Assembly: GCA_029204045.2 (NCBI GenBank)
Contig: CM055065.1
Location: 7,504,297 to 7,568,296 of the forward strand
Source of the DNA: Tillandsia leiboldiana
Lineage: Eukaryota > Streptophyta > Magnoliopsida > Poales > Bromeliaceae
Direction: 5' to 3'
DNA length: 64,000 nucleotides
How positions within the stretch are numbered: the first letter of the stretch is position 1; the number at the start of each line of letters is the position of its first letter. The notes beneath the pieces were generated by a model, which had not been told where the DNA came from, made no database searches, and was given only the letters and a program-made list of their open reading frames with translations. Below are positions 1 through 10,757 of the stretch, one piece after another. A program made the position numbers and the translations under genes.

Positions 1-1684
1 ATCAGTCCAGAGTTGCCCTGTTTTCACCTGCGAGAAGTGCCCGGAAAATTCCAAGAAAAATACTGTCACGGTTCTCACGACGAACCCGTCGAAACGAGTG
101 CCTGCACGCTCAAATCCGAGTTTCCTACACTGAGAAACAAATCCGACAAGGGAACCACCCCGAAATAAACTGCTCTAAAAAACTGTAGCACTAATTCCAG
201 TAAACAGAGATTCTTCACCTTCGAAAAATATTCAGAAAATTCCAAGAAAATTTGGGGATATTCCTCGTGATGTTTAGATGCAAAACACCTATTGAATCAC
301 CCCAATCCGATGCCTGTGCGCGAAGATATCGCCAAAACATTGTGGTGCTGTCCAAAACTCCGCCCACGAAAATCGGTCAAAAGAAAGCTCGGGAAACTCC
401 AAGATAAACTCGAAAAGAGGGGAAGCTCAAAACACAAAGATCGAAGCCCTACCTATCGTGAGTCCAACGGCGCAAGAATCGCCTCAAAAGGAGGTCGGAG
501 TAGGCCGGGGGAGCTCGTACACCAAAACGCGACGAAGGGGAACACCAATGGACGAGCGTCTCGCCGCGCCGTAAAAATGCAAACCTCGGGATGCGGGCCA
601 CCAAAAATCTCCAAACTCTGCAGATGGATGCAGCACTGCGTGGGGATCAACTTTGCTGAAAGCCTCAAGTCGGTTTGCAACTCGGAAATGGCGGAAAAAG
701 GGGAAAAAAGAAGGCTCGGATCGCTTTTTATAGGCTCCAGAAACAAATCGAAAAATGACGGCCATGTCCCCACTTCCGGGCGCCCGGAAGATCCGGGCTG
801 CTACAGTGTTGGGCCCGGCCCAACACTGTGCAGGCCCGAACCTTCCACGGGCCTCCACGTAGCCCGCCACACAGGCGACACCGAAGGCAACCATTGCGCC
901 GGCGACACGTGGCCACCCCCAACGCCGACACGTGGCCCGGCCAGGGGTCAACGCGCGCCTGGCACGCGCACATGCGCGTGTCAGCGCCGCCTGCGCACTG
1001 TGCACGCACGCGCCCCGAGGCGGCCCGCACCCGCTCCGTGGACCGCGCGCAAGAGAACCAACCAACCAACGACCGCCACGCGTCCTTCCCCCGGTCCACC
1101 GTGCACCCGCTCGTTTTCCCCGTGGACCGCGCCCACAACGCCAACAAACCAAGAGCTGCCACGTGGCCCGCCTCCGGTGCACGCCGGCACCGTGGACCGC
1201 GCACCTGCCCGCGCCCATGTGCGCCTGCCCGCGGCCCTGCGCGCCTGCCCGGGCCCGCGTCGCCGCTGCCCGCCGCCGTGCCGATGCCGGCCGTACGCCG
1301 GAACAGTACCCTGCGCCTCGAAAATCGTGCCAAGTCATCCGGGCTCCGAAAAATGCAAGTGAATAGTCCATTTTCATTGTTTTCGCGCGTTGAATACAAA
1401 TCCGAAGTTCGATTTGCCAAATTCTAACTCTAAAAATTGCCGAAGGCATCCGGAGAGGTGATCCTTTATCCAAACTTCGCGCTGAGCGCAATTTTAATAT
1501 CCATTGCGCGCAAAACCACTTCTAAGCATTCGACGGGGTCATCTGACTACTCCCGTGATCCATTTAACACACCGAGTCCATCACTAGTGTCCAATTGGTG
1601 TACAAACGCCACCGACACGCCACATGGGCCTCCAGGAGCTGCTGATTAACCAGTAATCTCGTCGTGGGGATCCAAGTCCTCACA
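1..1684 (-). repeat. 3' LTR of LARD A (partial)
   Basis: In element orientation it begins TGTGAGGACTTGG at 1684, directly after the polypurine tract, and continues past position 1. It is the same sequence as 7061-8765 apart from scattered substitutions and a block of about 22 bp near 8310 missing here. It is GC-rich between 780 and 1320. The long open frames in that part (for example 292-1362 plus, 484-1491 minus) occur identically in both LTRs in several frames at once and are composition artefacts. Confidence 0.85.
724..1167 (-). promoter_or_regulatory. Putative LTR promoter: TATA box with upstream G-box/ABRE cluster (3' LTR)
   Basis: On the minus strand a TATA box, CTATAAAAAG (733 to 724), lies downstream of three ACGT elements: GCCACGTGTC at 936-927 and 913-904, and GCCACGTGGC at 1167-1158. 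GCCACGTGTC fits the plant ABRE/G-box bound by bZIP factors. The nearest box is about 170 bp upstream of the TATA. The arrangement recurs in the 5' LTR. Function is inferred from motif order and spacing only. Confidence 0.5.
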
Positions 1685-2147
1685 TCCTCCCCCACTAAGG
1701 AAAGTTTCGTCCTCGAAACTAGCTCAATTCCACCAGGAGTCACAAATACCAAGGGTAACTACTCATCATCATCATCTCCAGCTCTCAAAATGGAGCGAGT
1801 CAATCATGGGTGAGGGATCCAAAAACATAACCTTCCTGAGCTGAGACATGAAACACAACAAGGGTTCCATCAAAAGTTGGGGGAAACAGGGTAACCGCCA
1901 GTGCAACACGCACCAAACCACAACCTGTGTCAACTCAACCAAGGCAACTCGAAGCACACCCACACGATTATCCAATAAGGAAAAGAGCCCTAACAAGGAG
2001 GGGTCCTCACTCGGTCACTTCCGAACCTTGACCATCCGAGTGAACTACTCAGCCGCGGTCTATCATCCAAAGAAACCCTCGGGGACACAACCACAGGCCA
2101 TGCTTGTCTCAATAGTCCACACAGCGCCAGCTGTGGAATTATCAAAC

Positions 2148-2656
2148 TCATCCCCAGACCGCCTTCCTGCGCCAGGTATCCGCCATCACAGTGGCCCTGT
2201 CGGGGTAATCCAGAATGCTCAACCATAACCCAACGGCAATTCCATAGTCGCTACAGGAGGCATCACTAAAACTCGCAGATATCTCTCCCAACACTGGAAA
2301 TACTAACATTGGCGCTGGTATCAGTCTCATCATCCGATTGCCAAGCTCTCCTGGCACTGCCCAGTCCAAGAAACTCCTCACCTCGACAATAATTGTCGAT
2401 CTCGGCCAAATCCCAAGTGATATCCATATTGGCCGGATTTCCACCGCCGCTCCTACGGCTCGAACAAAGTGACCCAAGAAGGTATGCTTTTTGAAGCTAC
2501 AACTTGTACCTCAATAACTTGGCATACAGCTTCATCCACACAGGCATGGTAGCACATCCACAAGTGCTCCACGTACTCCAAGTCGCTTTGGGAGTAAATC
2601 ATAATATCCTTGGGGGAACACCACTCCCAATCCGTCCAAGTACAACTGGGACGCAC
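2148..2656 (-). pseudogene. Ty3/gypsy reverse transcriptase-RNase H remnant (LARD A)
   Basis: Two overlapping minus frames (2656-2453 and 2477-2148), offset by a frameshift, read as the end of a gypsy RT followed by the start of RNase H. The first has DIMIYSQSDLEYVEHL, matching the block after the YxDD site (usually D-I-L-I-Y-S-K-S...E-H-x-x-H-L). The second has GHFV, then EVRSFLDW (family EIRSFLGL), then PAPMLVFP and FSDASCSDYGIAV (family TAPVL...YSDAS). The catalytic YxDD itself is lost. The identification rests on the order of four family blocks; it is non-functional. Confidence 0.65.
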
Positions 2657-4740
2657 AATTTCTCAAATCTTCAAGACAACAGGGCATTAATTATTCCATT
2701 TGGCCTCACTATGAGTTCATAATGCTCTTACCGGATCCTGAATGCCATCATGGCAGAATACGCAACTGTACAATTCCACATAGGTACAGATATCGCAGAC
2801 GAACAATTGCCGGCGTATAACTCCATAAAAAGGTCCTAAATACCACCCGGACATGTCTACACTCGAACCATAAAAGGACCCTCACAGTCATGTATCAATG
2901 ACGTGGCATCACCACCGTACACCAACGGCGTGGTATCAGGTCAAACAGACCCCTCGATCCATCAGATCCTCCAACTGCGCCATCAGCTCTCTCAGCTCTA
3001 CCGGCGATATTCAATGAGGTGCTGTCGAGGGTGGCGCGGTCCCCCGAACCACGTCAAACACAATCTCTTTCTCCCTAACCGGCGGCATCATCAACAGCTC
3101 AGGTGAAATCACACCCGGGATCTCATGGGCAATAGAGCTATCCTTGAGTCCCGGTGCCGCCGTAAGCACCTCACACACTGTCGCTATAACCTGTGTGCTA
3201 TACCTATCTCAACCATCAAGCCTCCTCTCGTCTGCCTCACAGAAGGTCAAAGTCCTCTTTTTCTGCAGTCTAACATTCTGTGGCACCTTACCAATCCAAA
3301 TCCAAGCACTGGGTCGAACCACCGAACCGCCACAATTACCAGTAAGCCTGCCGGTACAACTCGCGGCCTCAGCTGCACTGGGCATGATCCACAAGCCTCC
3401 TCCACATGCACAGCACTAACAGGAACCAGCACCTCGAGTGCACGTGGTAACAAATCTGCCTCTAGTCCATGCAGGAATGCAACATGCTCTAACTCCGACT
3501 GCTGTGATGAAATCACACCTGCGACAACTCGATCCAGTACCGTGGCGCCCTCCAACCGGGCGGCACAGGTTCATCCACTCGATGCAAGTGGTTGTCGCTC
3601 AATTGGCCTGAAAGTCAGGGCTATCCACATAGGAGTACGACCTCTGTCTCTGCTCACACTGAGGCGGCGAATAAGGTCCTCCGCCGATAACAAATCCACG
3701 CTACCGCTGCGCCACTCTGATATAGATGCTAATGCGGCCATCGGGGTCCACCCGATCTCTGGCATCCCAGGAACCCGTCATCCTGGAAAAGAAGTCAGAA
3801 GTGCCTCTGCCAGCCGATTTGTCCTCCATCACCCGGCGCCAAGCGCCAATATCCAAAACTCACCTCTGGCAGCAGATCCCTATCCAAAGGAACTGCAGTG
3901 CCATGCTCTATACACAACACCTACTCTATCGAGGCATCCAAGATCCAAAATCTATACGGGAGGGACCGAATAAACTGAAAGGTATCTGGCGCAATCCACT
4001 CCCAAACACACCCCTCCTATGCGCCTCATCCCTCGAAACCTGGAACACGCAGTTCAACAACTACAAAAACTCTCTAGCACAGTGAGGCTCTCACTTGATC
4101 ACTCCATCACCACTAACCACGACTCTGCCTCCAAAGGCTCCAAACTCAATCTTACGAGTCGGGGTGGATCATCAGCCAAATCTGGCTCAATAGTTCGATC
4201 ATATCCCACAACACCTCTGCTGTCAACTATCCACCCTGCCTCGGTGCCTCGACACAAAACATTGGCACAGAGGGGGTTACTCAGTGCCACGACAACTGTG
4301 TCACCAAGACTAGCTGCTCACTCAGCCGCTGATAAGCCTCTGATAATCCTGTCATCTGGGTCCGGAGTTCTCTGACCTCAATCCGGGTATCCGGCCCAAA
4401 ACCAACTGCTCAAGCTCAACTGCTATGACAGGATGCACACGGGTCACAACCCAGCGTCGGGGAGACACAGCTCGCCACAACGAAACCACAAAGCAGCACA
4501 CAACAGCGCTCGACCCAATCCAGCGAAAGTCTAAAGCATGTCACCCATTCCACAGCATTATGTTGTCTGCAGCCAACATAATCACCTAGGAGAATAAACA
4601 TACCAATCACTCCTCCCGTCCCTTGGGAGAGGTATAAAACTCAATCAGGACTCTCGCTAAAAGTCACGACTCTCACGAAGTCAACCAAGGGTCAAACCAT
4701 AAGCCTAGGGTTTCTAAGTCCACCATGACCAACAACCTAG

Positions 4741-4752
4741 GCTCTAATACCA
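4741..4752 (-). other. Primer binding site (tRNA-iMet type), LARD A
   Basis: On the minus strand TGGTATTAGAGC starts 8 nt after the 5' LTR end (CA at 4762-4761). It differs by one base from the usual plant iMet primer site TGGTATCAGAGC. It fixes element orientation and the LTR/interior boundary. Confidence 0.8.
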
Positions 4753-5424
4753 CTCTAATCTGTCACGCCCGGGGGTCGAAACTGCGCCCCGGGCTCGCCA
4801 ACAGATCCGCCACCTATGCCAAACCCCGCATAGGTGAAGCGTCCTACATGCAAGAAAAGTACTACAGCTAACAGATATCAGAGATATAAATGAAAATCCG
4901 CTGTATACTAAAATCAACCACTGTACAACTGGAAATAATACAACAAGGTCCGCCTCCCAAAAATAATAATCATACAATATCCTCAGATACAAGACTCATA
5001 GCTCAACAGGGAGGTATCTCCAATAAATACATCAGTGAACAGGCTCTCAATACAAATAAAATCCTCACTACATCAGTCTCTCAAAAGAGGAAAATAAAAC
5101 AACTAATCCACTGAAGCTCTCCTCTGAAGGGGTACCGCTACTCCCCGAACATGGGTAGGGATCTAGCTCGCGACTCCCTCGCCTCGATCATCGACCGCAG
5201 AAACAGCAACACCCGCCAAGACTCTGCAAAACAAAGAAGAGGAAGAAAAAAAAAAAAGGGGGAAAACCCCCAAAGGGTGTGAGAACTACACCAAAAGGGA
5301 GTTCTCAGTGGGTACCACCGCCGGACCCGACGGTCTGCCCACTAAGTCCTCAAAAGACAATAACTAACCAAAGCCATAAAGACTGAAATAAGGAAGCTGG
5401 AGCCTCTCAACAGCTATCAAGCCT

Positions 5425-5905
5425 CTATGCCTGCTATGCCTGCCATGCCTGCCTATGCCTGCTATGCATGCCTATGCCTGCCATGCCTGCCTATGCCTGC
5501 CATGCCTGCCATGCCTGCCTATGCCTGCCATGCCTGCCTATGCCTGCCATGCCTGCCATGCCTGCCATGCCTGCCATGCCTGCCATGCCTGCCTATGCCT
5601 GCCACGCCTGCCATGCCTGCCATGCCTGCCTATGCCTGCCATGCCTGCCTATGCCTGCCATGCCTGCCATGCCTGCCATGCCTGCCTATGCCTGCCTATG
5701 CCTGCCATGCCTGCCTATGCCTGCTATGCCTGCCATGCCTGCCTATGCCTGCCATGCCTGCCTATGCCTGCTATGCCTGCCATGCCTGCCATGCCTGCCT
5801 CTGCCTGCCATGCCTGCCTATGCCTGCTATGCCTGCCATGCCTGCCTATGCCTGCCATGCCTGCCATGCCTGCCTATGCCTGCCATGCCTGCCTATGCCT
5901 CTACC
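5425..5905. repeat. ATGCCTGCC minisatellite in LARD A LTR
   Basis: About 50 units of ATGCCTGCC (9 bp) mixed with 10-bp TATGCCTGCC variants. Mixing 9 and 10 bp cycles the reading frame, so all three plus frames stay open as Met-Pro-Ala / Cys-His-Ala / Leu-Cys-Leu repeats. These are not genes. Related arrays occupy the same place in both LTRs of copy B. Confidence 0.95.
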
Positions 5906-5940
5906 TAGTGCCACTAGTAAAAACTGATACTACCTGCTGT

Positions 5941-6151
5941 GCCTGCCAAATCGGGTATGCCAGCCTACGCATAACACCGATGGGGGATAGGAGTCTCAAG
6001 GACTCAAAGATGCCTGCCAAATCGGGTATGCCAGCCTACGCATAACACCGATAGGGGATAGGAGTCTCAAGGACTCAAAGATGCCTGCCAAATCGGGTAT
6101 GCCAGCCTACGCATAACACCGATGGGGGATAGGAGTCTCAAGGACTCAAAG
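5941..6151. repeat. 71-bp tandem repeat, three copies
   Basis: The unit starting GCCTGCCAAATCGGG recurs at 5941, 6012 and 6083, almost identical, directly after the CCTGCC minisatellite. It is specific to the LTR of copy A. Confidence 0.9.
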
Positions 6152-7783
6152 TAACAAGTATCCTAGTAGAATAAATCAGCAGGACTGGATCGTGACACTG
6201 ATCTAAGTGGGAAAGCCCAACCACTAAAGAAAGCCCCGGTCCTCAATCAGATGCAAAAGTACTCAAGTAGTGGAAAACTCTGTCCACTAGAGAAAACAGA
6301 TACCCAATCTGGTGCATAAATAAATATCCGGTCAACCGCCCAATATCCGCGGTTGCCGCAAAGCCCCACAACTAATCCAACCTGTCCCAGACACCAAGCC
6401 CCGACTACACTACCCAGATCCCTGCTCGAACCCGAGCAACACTGACCACCTGACTAACAAATAAGGAGAAAAGAAAAGCATGGTTTCTCCTAAGTCAAGT
6501 TCCAATAAGTAGTGTAGCGGTTGAAGATGGCCTAACCAGATGACCATCCAAGCATGCAAAAGTCCTTTACTTAACAATATGATTTCAGGTATTCCAGTTC
6601 TTACAAAATTTAGAGTATACTATTTTATGAATACTAATTGTAACAAATTGCCACAAGCCGGTCTCTATATACATGCATAAGATGTCCCAAGGTACATATC
6701 ACGTGAAATAGTTTAGCAAAAATATTCCCAGTGAGTTTAGACAAAATATCCTTTGCAAGAATTAACATTCAATTCATATTTAGTCTCTAAAGATGTAAGA
6801 GCTAGCCATAGTCCAATTATGCATGCTATATCCAATTCACTAGTACCCTAGCATTATCACATAAGCCTAGCTCCAATATGCCTAGTGGGTTATCACAAGT
6901 AAGAGGTTAACAACGCTACCCACCTCGAGCGCTAAATCCCTGTCCCAAAATGAAGTCCACGCTCGGTCCAAATGCTCACCGCAACACTGCGAAAAAAAAT
7001 TCCCCAAAAGAACATACACAATTAAATCCCTCAATGTTCACGAAAATCTGTCCAAAACACATCAGTCCAGAGTTGCCCTGTTTTCACCTGCGAGAAGTGC
7101 CCGGAAAATTCCAAGAAAAATACTGTCACGATCCTCGCGACGAACCCATCGAAACGAGTACCTGCACGCTCAAATCCGAGTTTCCTACACTGAGATATAA
7201 ATCCGACAAGGGAACCACCCCGAAATAAACTGCTCTAAAAAACTGTAGCACTAATTCCTGTAAACAGAGATTTTTCACCTTCGAAACATATTCATAAAAT
7301 TCCAAGAAAATTTTGGGATTTTCCTCGTGATGTGAAGATGCAAAACGCCTTTTGAATCACCCCAATCCGATGCCTGTGCGCGAAGATATCGCCAAAACAT
7401 TGTGGTGCTGTCCAAAACTCCGCCCACGAAAATGGGTCAAAAGAAAGCTCGGGAAACTCCAAGATAAACTCGAAAAGAGGGGAAGCTCAAAACACAAAGA
7501 TCTAAGCCCTACCTGTCGTGAGTCCAACGGCGCAAGAATCGCCTCAAAAGGAGGTCGGAGTCGGCCGGGGGAGCTCGTACACCAAAACGCGACGAAGGGG
7601 AACACCAATGGACGAGCGTCGCGCCGCGCCGTAAAAATGTAAACCTCGGGATGCAGGCCACCAAAAATCTCCAAACTCTGCAGATGGATGCAGCACTGCG
7701 TGGGGATCAACTTTGCTGAAGGCCTCAAGTCGGTTTGCAGCTCGGAAATGGCGGAAAAAGGGGAAAGAAGAAGGCTCGGATCG

Positions 7784-8227
7784 CTTTTTATAGGCTCCAG
7801 AAACAAATCGAAAAATGACGGCCATGTCCCCACTTCCGGGCGCCCGGAAGATCCGAGCTGCTACAGTGTTGGGCCCGGCCCAACACTGTGCAGGCCCGAA
7901 CCTTCCACGGGCCTCCACGTAGCCCGCCACACAGGCGACACCGAAGGCAACCATTGCGCCGGCGACACGTGGCCACCCCCAACGCCGACACGTGGCCCGG
8001 CCAGGGGTCAACGCGCGCCTGGCACGCGCACATGCGCGTGTCAGCGCCGCCTGCGCACTGTGCACGCACGCGCCCCGAGGCGGCCCGCACCCGCTCCGTG
8101 GACCGCGCGCAAGAGAACCAACCAACCAACGACCGCCACGCGTCCTTCCCCCGGTCCATCGTGCACCCGCTCATTTTCCCCGTGGACCGCGCCCACAACA
8201 CCAACAAACCAAGAGCTGCCACGTGGC
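7784..8227 (-). promoter_or_regulatory. Putative LTR promoter: TATA box with G-box/ABRE cluster (5' LTR)
   Basis: This is the 5' LTR counterpart of the motifs at 724-1167. The TATA box is CTATAAAAAG (7793 to 7784); ACGT boxes lie at 7973-7964, 7996-7987 and 8227-8218. In this LTR the promoter would drive the element's own transcript toward lower coordinates. Confidence 0.5.
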
Positions 8228-8765
8228 CCGCCTCCGGTGCACGCCGGCACCGTGGACCGCGCACCTGCCCGCGCCCATGTGCGCCTGCCCGCGGCCCTGC
8301 GCGCCTGCCCGCGGCCGCGCGCCGCCTGCCCGGGCCCGCGCCGCCGCTGCCCGCCGCCGTGCCGGTGCCGGCCGTACGCCGGAACAGTACCCTGCTCCTC
8401 GAAAATCATGCCAAGTCATCCGGGCTCCGAAAAATGCAAGTGAATAGTCCATTTTCATTGTTTTCGCGCGCTGAATCCAAATCCGAAGTCCGATTTGCCA
8501 AATTCCAACTCTAAAAATTGCCGAAGGCATCCGGAGAGGTGATCCTTTATCCAAACTTCGCGCTGAGCCCAACTTTAATATCCATTGCGCGCAAAACCAC
8601 TTCTAAGCATTCGACGGGGTCATCTGACTACTCCCGTGATCCATTTAACACACCGAGTCCATCACTAGTGTCCAATTGGTGTATAAACGCCACCGACACG
8701 CCACATGGGCCTCCACGAGCTGCTGATTAACCAGTAATCTCGTCGTGGGGATCCAGGTTCTCACA

Positions 8766-10541
8766 ATAATTATACTAGATTTAGTCAAATTTGGTTTATC
8801 AATTAAAATTTAATTAATTTAAAAGTTAAATCATGCCGGTCAATACGCTAAAAACTTATCAGAGAATAAAATCAAATGAAAATTTATAAAGGTATTTCCA
8901 ATATAAATGTTTTTTGAAAATTGAGGGGTATTTTCAAAAGAAAATTTGACAGACCCAAGATTTGTATATACACTAGCTAAAGAGCACATGTAATGCACAC
9001 TTTGCACACAAAAAAAGAAAGTAAAAAATAAAAAAATAAAGGTAAAAAATAATTTTAAAGACTTTTAATTTGACGTATCCAAAATTTTTATTCGATGTTT
9101 TATATATAGTACAGATTTAAGATCTGATCAAATTTCAGAATCTACAACTCGTAAACTTTTAGGTGTAAAAACATGCATCATAGAAGTGATTTTTCTTCAT
9201 TGGCCATCACTTTCTTCGTTGGTCCTTTATATTGCAGACACCTCACCTTTTATTTCTTTGGCAATACATAAATAATTTACTTTACAATTGGAACTATCCC
9301 CATACTCTTCTTTCTTGTTCACCTATTTATTTTGTGCATGTGAAATTTGGTGTTAATTTTTCAATTTGTACTTCTCAATTTGTTTCTTTTTTTATTTTTT
9401 TGGAGATTCAGGTCATCCTCTCCACGGTTTCAAGCCACCATATGCTGCTCAATGTTTGTCGCCCATGCCATTATTTGTTTAACGTTGCATAATTATTTGT
9501 TTGTCTGTTATATTGTTTCTGTAAACTCTGACGATATTGTCGTATGTACTTTCTGTTTCAATTTAGGTCTTTCAATCGCGTGCTTTGTATGTTGTTATGT
9601 CATATAATGTACGACGTATGATATACGGTAATGTCTGATAAAACTATTCTATAAGAAAATATTATTGATAATAATATGTCATTTTGTCAAAAACATTTGC
9701 ATCTACACTAACTGGTTTTTCGTATTCTGGATAGATTTACATCCGTTGTATACTTTACGAAGACTTACCAAAATACAATACAAGGAACTCTTATAACACA
9801 ATACAAATACAAGCAATTTCTATCTATAGGGGGCTTCGACAGAGAAACTGAATAAAAGTGGCATGTTGGAGAGGATAGCTTCGATCTAACGTGGGCATGC
9901 TGACTTGATCTGTAAGTAATGGCTTGTAGAGCTAGCTCATGATTTTGATCTTACAGATGGTTGAAGGAGTTTATATTAGCCAATCACTTTAATACCCTAT
10001 ACAATTGACATTCGTGCAACTCGCTCACAGTTGCACATGCCGTAAAGAATAATTCCTAGATTTCGTAATTCGCAGAAAGCTCTGGATAAAGCATAATCTC
10101 TCATAAGTTTACTTACAATTAATGTACAACACTACACGATCATTAATCTATCTCATTGGAGATGGACTAGAAATTGCCTGTATATACCAATAGCTGTCTA
10201 TAACAGTTGAGTTTTAGTGTTGTCATGAATTCCGACTTATGGAGACTATTTAAAGCCCCTCCATCTATACAATCATGCATGTTGTGTAACCAAGAGCCTG
10301 GAACTGCTAATCACACTTTGGCATGTTATAAGTTCACTGATGATGCCTGGATATACTGTGCAACAAGATTAAGACTCTCTAACATTGAGATAGTTTGGGT
10401 TGATAAACGATCCCTTTTGAACAGATTGGGAAGGAATAAGCTTGACATGTTCTTAGTGCTTTTCTGCTGGATGATGTGGACCTAGAGAGCTAAATAAAGA
10501 ATTTTCGACACATAAGATATTAAGGCAGAAGAGGTCTCATT
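8766..10541 (+). repeat. Segmental duplication, copy 1 (partner at 61764-63538)
   Basis: This segment is colinear with 61764-63538 at roughly 95% identity by eye, from ATAATTATACTAG to GGCAGAAGA. Small indels separate the copies. It holds AT-rich DNA of unknown function and an old LINE tail (10207-10530). The left boundary coincides exactly with the LARD A insertion point, while the partner reads through. The short open frames at 9232-9607 also occur in the partner but have low-complexity translations and no recognisable domain; I do not call them genes. Confidence 0.85.
10207..10530 (+). pseudogene. LINE tail relic (zf-RVT region), duplicated copy 1
   Basis: The frame reads CMLCNQEPGTANHTLAC followed by DDAWIYCATRL and later WMMWT, then stop codons. 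This is the C-terminal zinc-binding zf-RVT region of plant non-LTR retrotransposon ORF2, where a Cys-x2-Cys is followed by His and Cys and then a Trp-rich tail. No RT lies upstream, so it is a severely 5'-truncated LINE. The same relic occurs in the partner segment, so it predates the duplication. Confidence 0.6.
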
Positions 10542-10757
10542 ATTTTAATTGGATCTATTTTAAATGAGAACTAAACAAAAGCCTATCGGATCATCTAATC
10601 TGCATTCTGAAAAATTGCAATTTATAGCGTGGTGAAATGATCGCCACTCATAAGAAAATGGAGTACAACACTCAAGAAGTTAGCATATGTATTTTAGAAG
10701 GGAGGGTTTGAATGTCAAAACAAATTCGATAATTCGTGCACTGAGTTTCTTGAGCTC

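Larger units (their letters stand above)
1685..4760 (-). pseudogene. Interior of LARD A: eroded gypsy gag-pol
   Basis: This is the region between polypurine tract and primer site. No frame stays open beyond about 280 codons, and the longest (3125-3973) is on the wrong strand. In element orientation it ends with the gypsy-typical bases TTTCGAGGACGAAAC just before the purine tract (around 1710-1725). RT and RNase H remnants lie at 2148-2656. The upstream part, where gag should be, shows no readable domain. The interior of copy B is colinear and similarly broken, so the coding decay predates the split of A and B: the family spreads as a non-coding passenger. Confidence 0.7.
1..8765 (-). mobile_element. 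LARD-like non-autonomous Ty3/gypsy retrotransposon, copy A (truncated by window edge)
   Basis: Reading on the minus strand, a 5' LTR (8765 to 4761) is followed by a primer binding site (4752-4741), a 3.1-kb interior, a purine tract (GTGGGGGAGGA, next to 1685) and a 3' LTR that starts TGTGAGGAC at 1684 and runs off the window. Positions 1-1684 match 7061-8765 with few differences by eye, so the insertion is fairly young. LTRs of about 4 kb around a short interior without an open pol match the LARD class (large LTRs, about 3.5-kb interior). The interior keeps eroded gypsy pol, so it is a gypsy derivative needing an autonomous helper. The right flank is ATAAT (8766-8770); the left target duplication is outside the window. 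Confidence 0.85.
4761..8765 (-). repeat. 5' LTR of LARD A (4005 bp)
   Basis: It begins TGTGAGAACC at 8765 and ends ...GGGCGTGACA at 4761 (minus strand). It is exceptionally long for an LTR. It contains a TATA/G-box promoter (7784-8227), a 71-bp triplicate (5941-6151), a CCTGCC minisatellite (5425-5905) and AT-rich unique sequence at 6150-6950. The LTRs of copy B share both ends and the minisatellite but have different middle sequence, so the LTR centre evolves by replacement. Confidence 0.85.

Noticed and set aside
292..1491. Long overlapping open frames on both strands (up to 356 codons), repeated at 7352-8572
   Set aside because: They lie in the GC-rich part of an LTR, are open in several frames at once, and show Pro/Arg/Ala composition bias without any domain.
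3125..3973. 282-codon plus-strand frame in LARD A
   Set aside because: Antisense to the element, Ser/Thr/Pro-rich; its counterpart in copy B (39532-40098) is truncated by a frameshift, so it is not conserved.
5427..6045. Open frames of 146-196 codons reading MPAMPAYACHAC
   Set aside because: Translation of a 9/10-bp minisatellite; all three frames are open for arithmetic reasons.
9232..9607. Two 86-codon frames, also found at 62230-62607
   Set aside because: Shared between duplicated segments but the reading frames are joined differently by indels in the two copies and show no domain; non-coding is more likely.
10615..10622. TTGCAATT as LINE target duplication with 17480-17487
   Set aside because: Only 8 bp and not adjacent to the poly(A); chance match is likely in AT-rich DNA.
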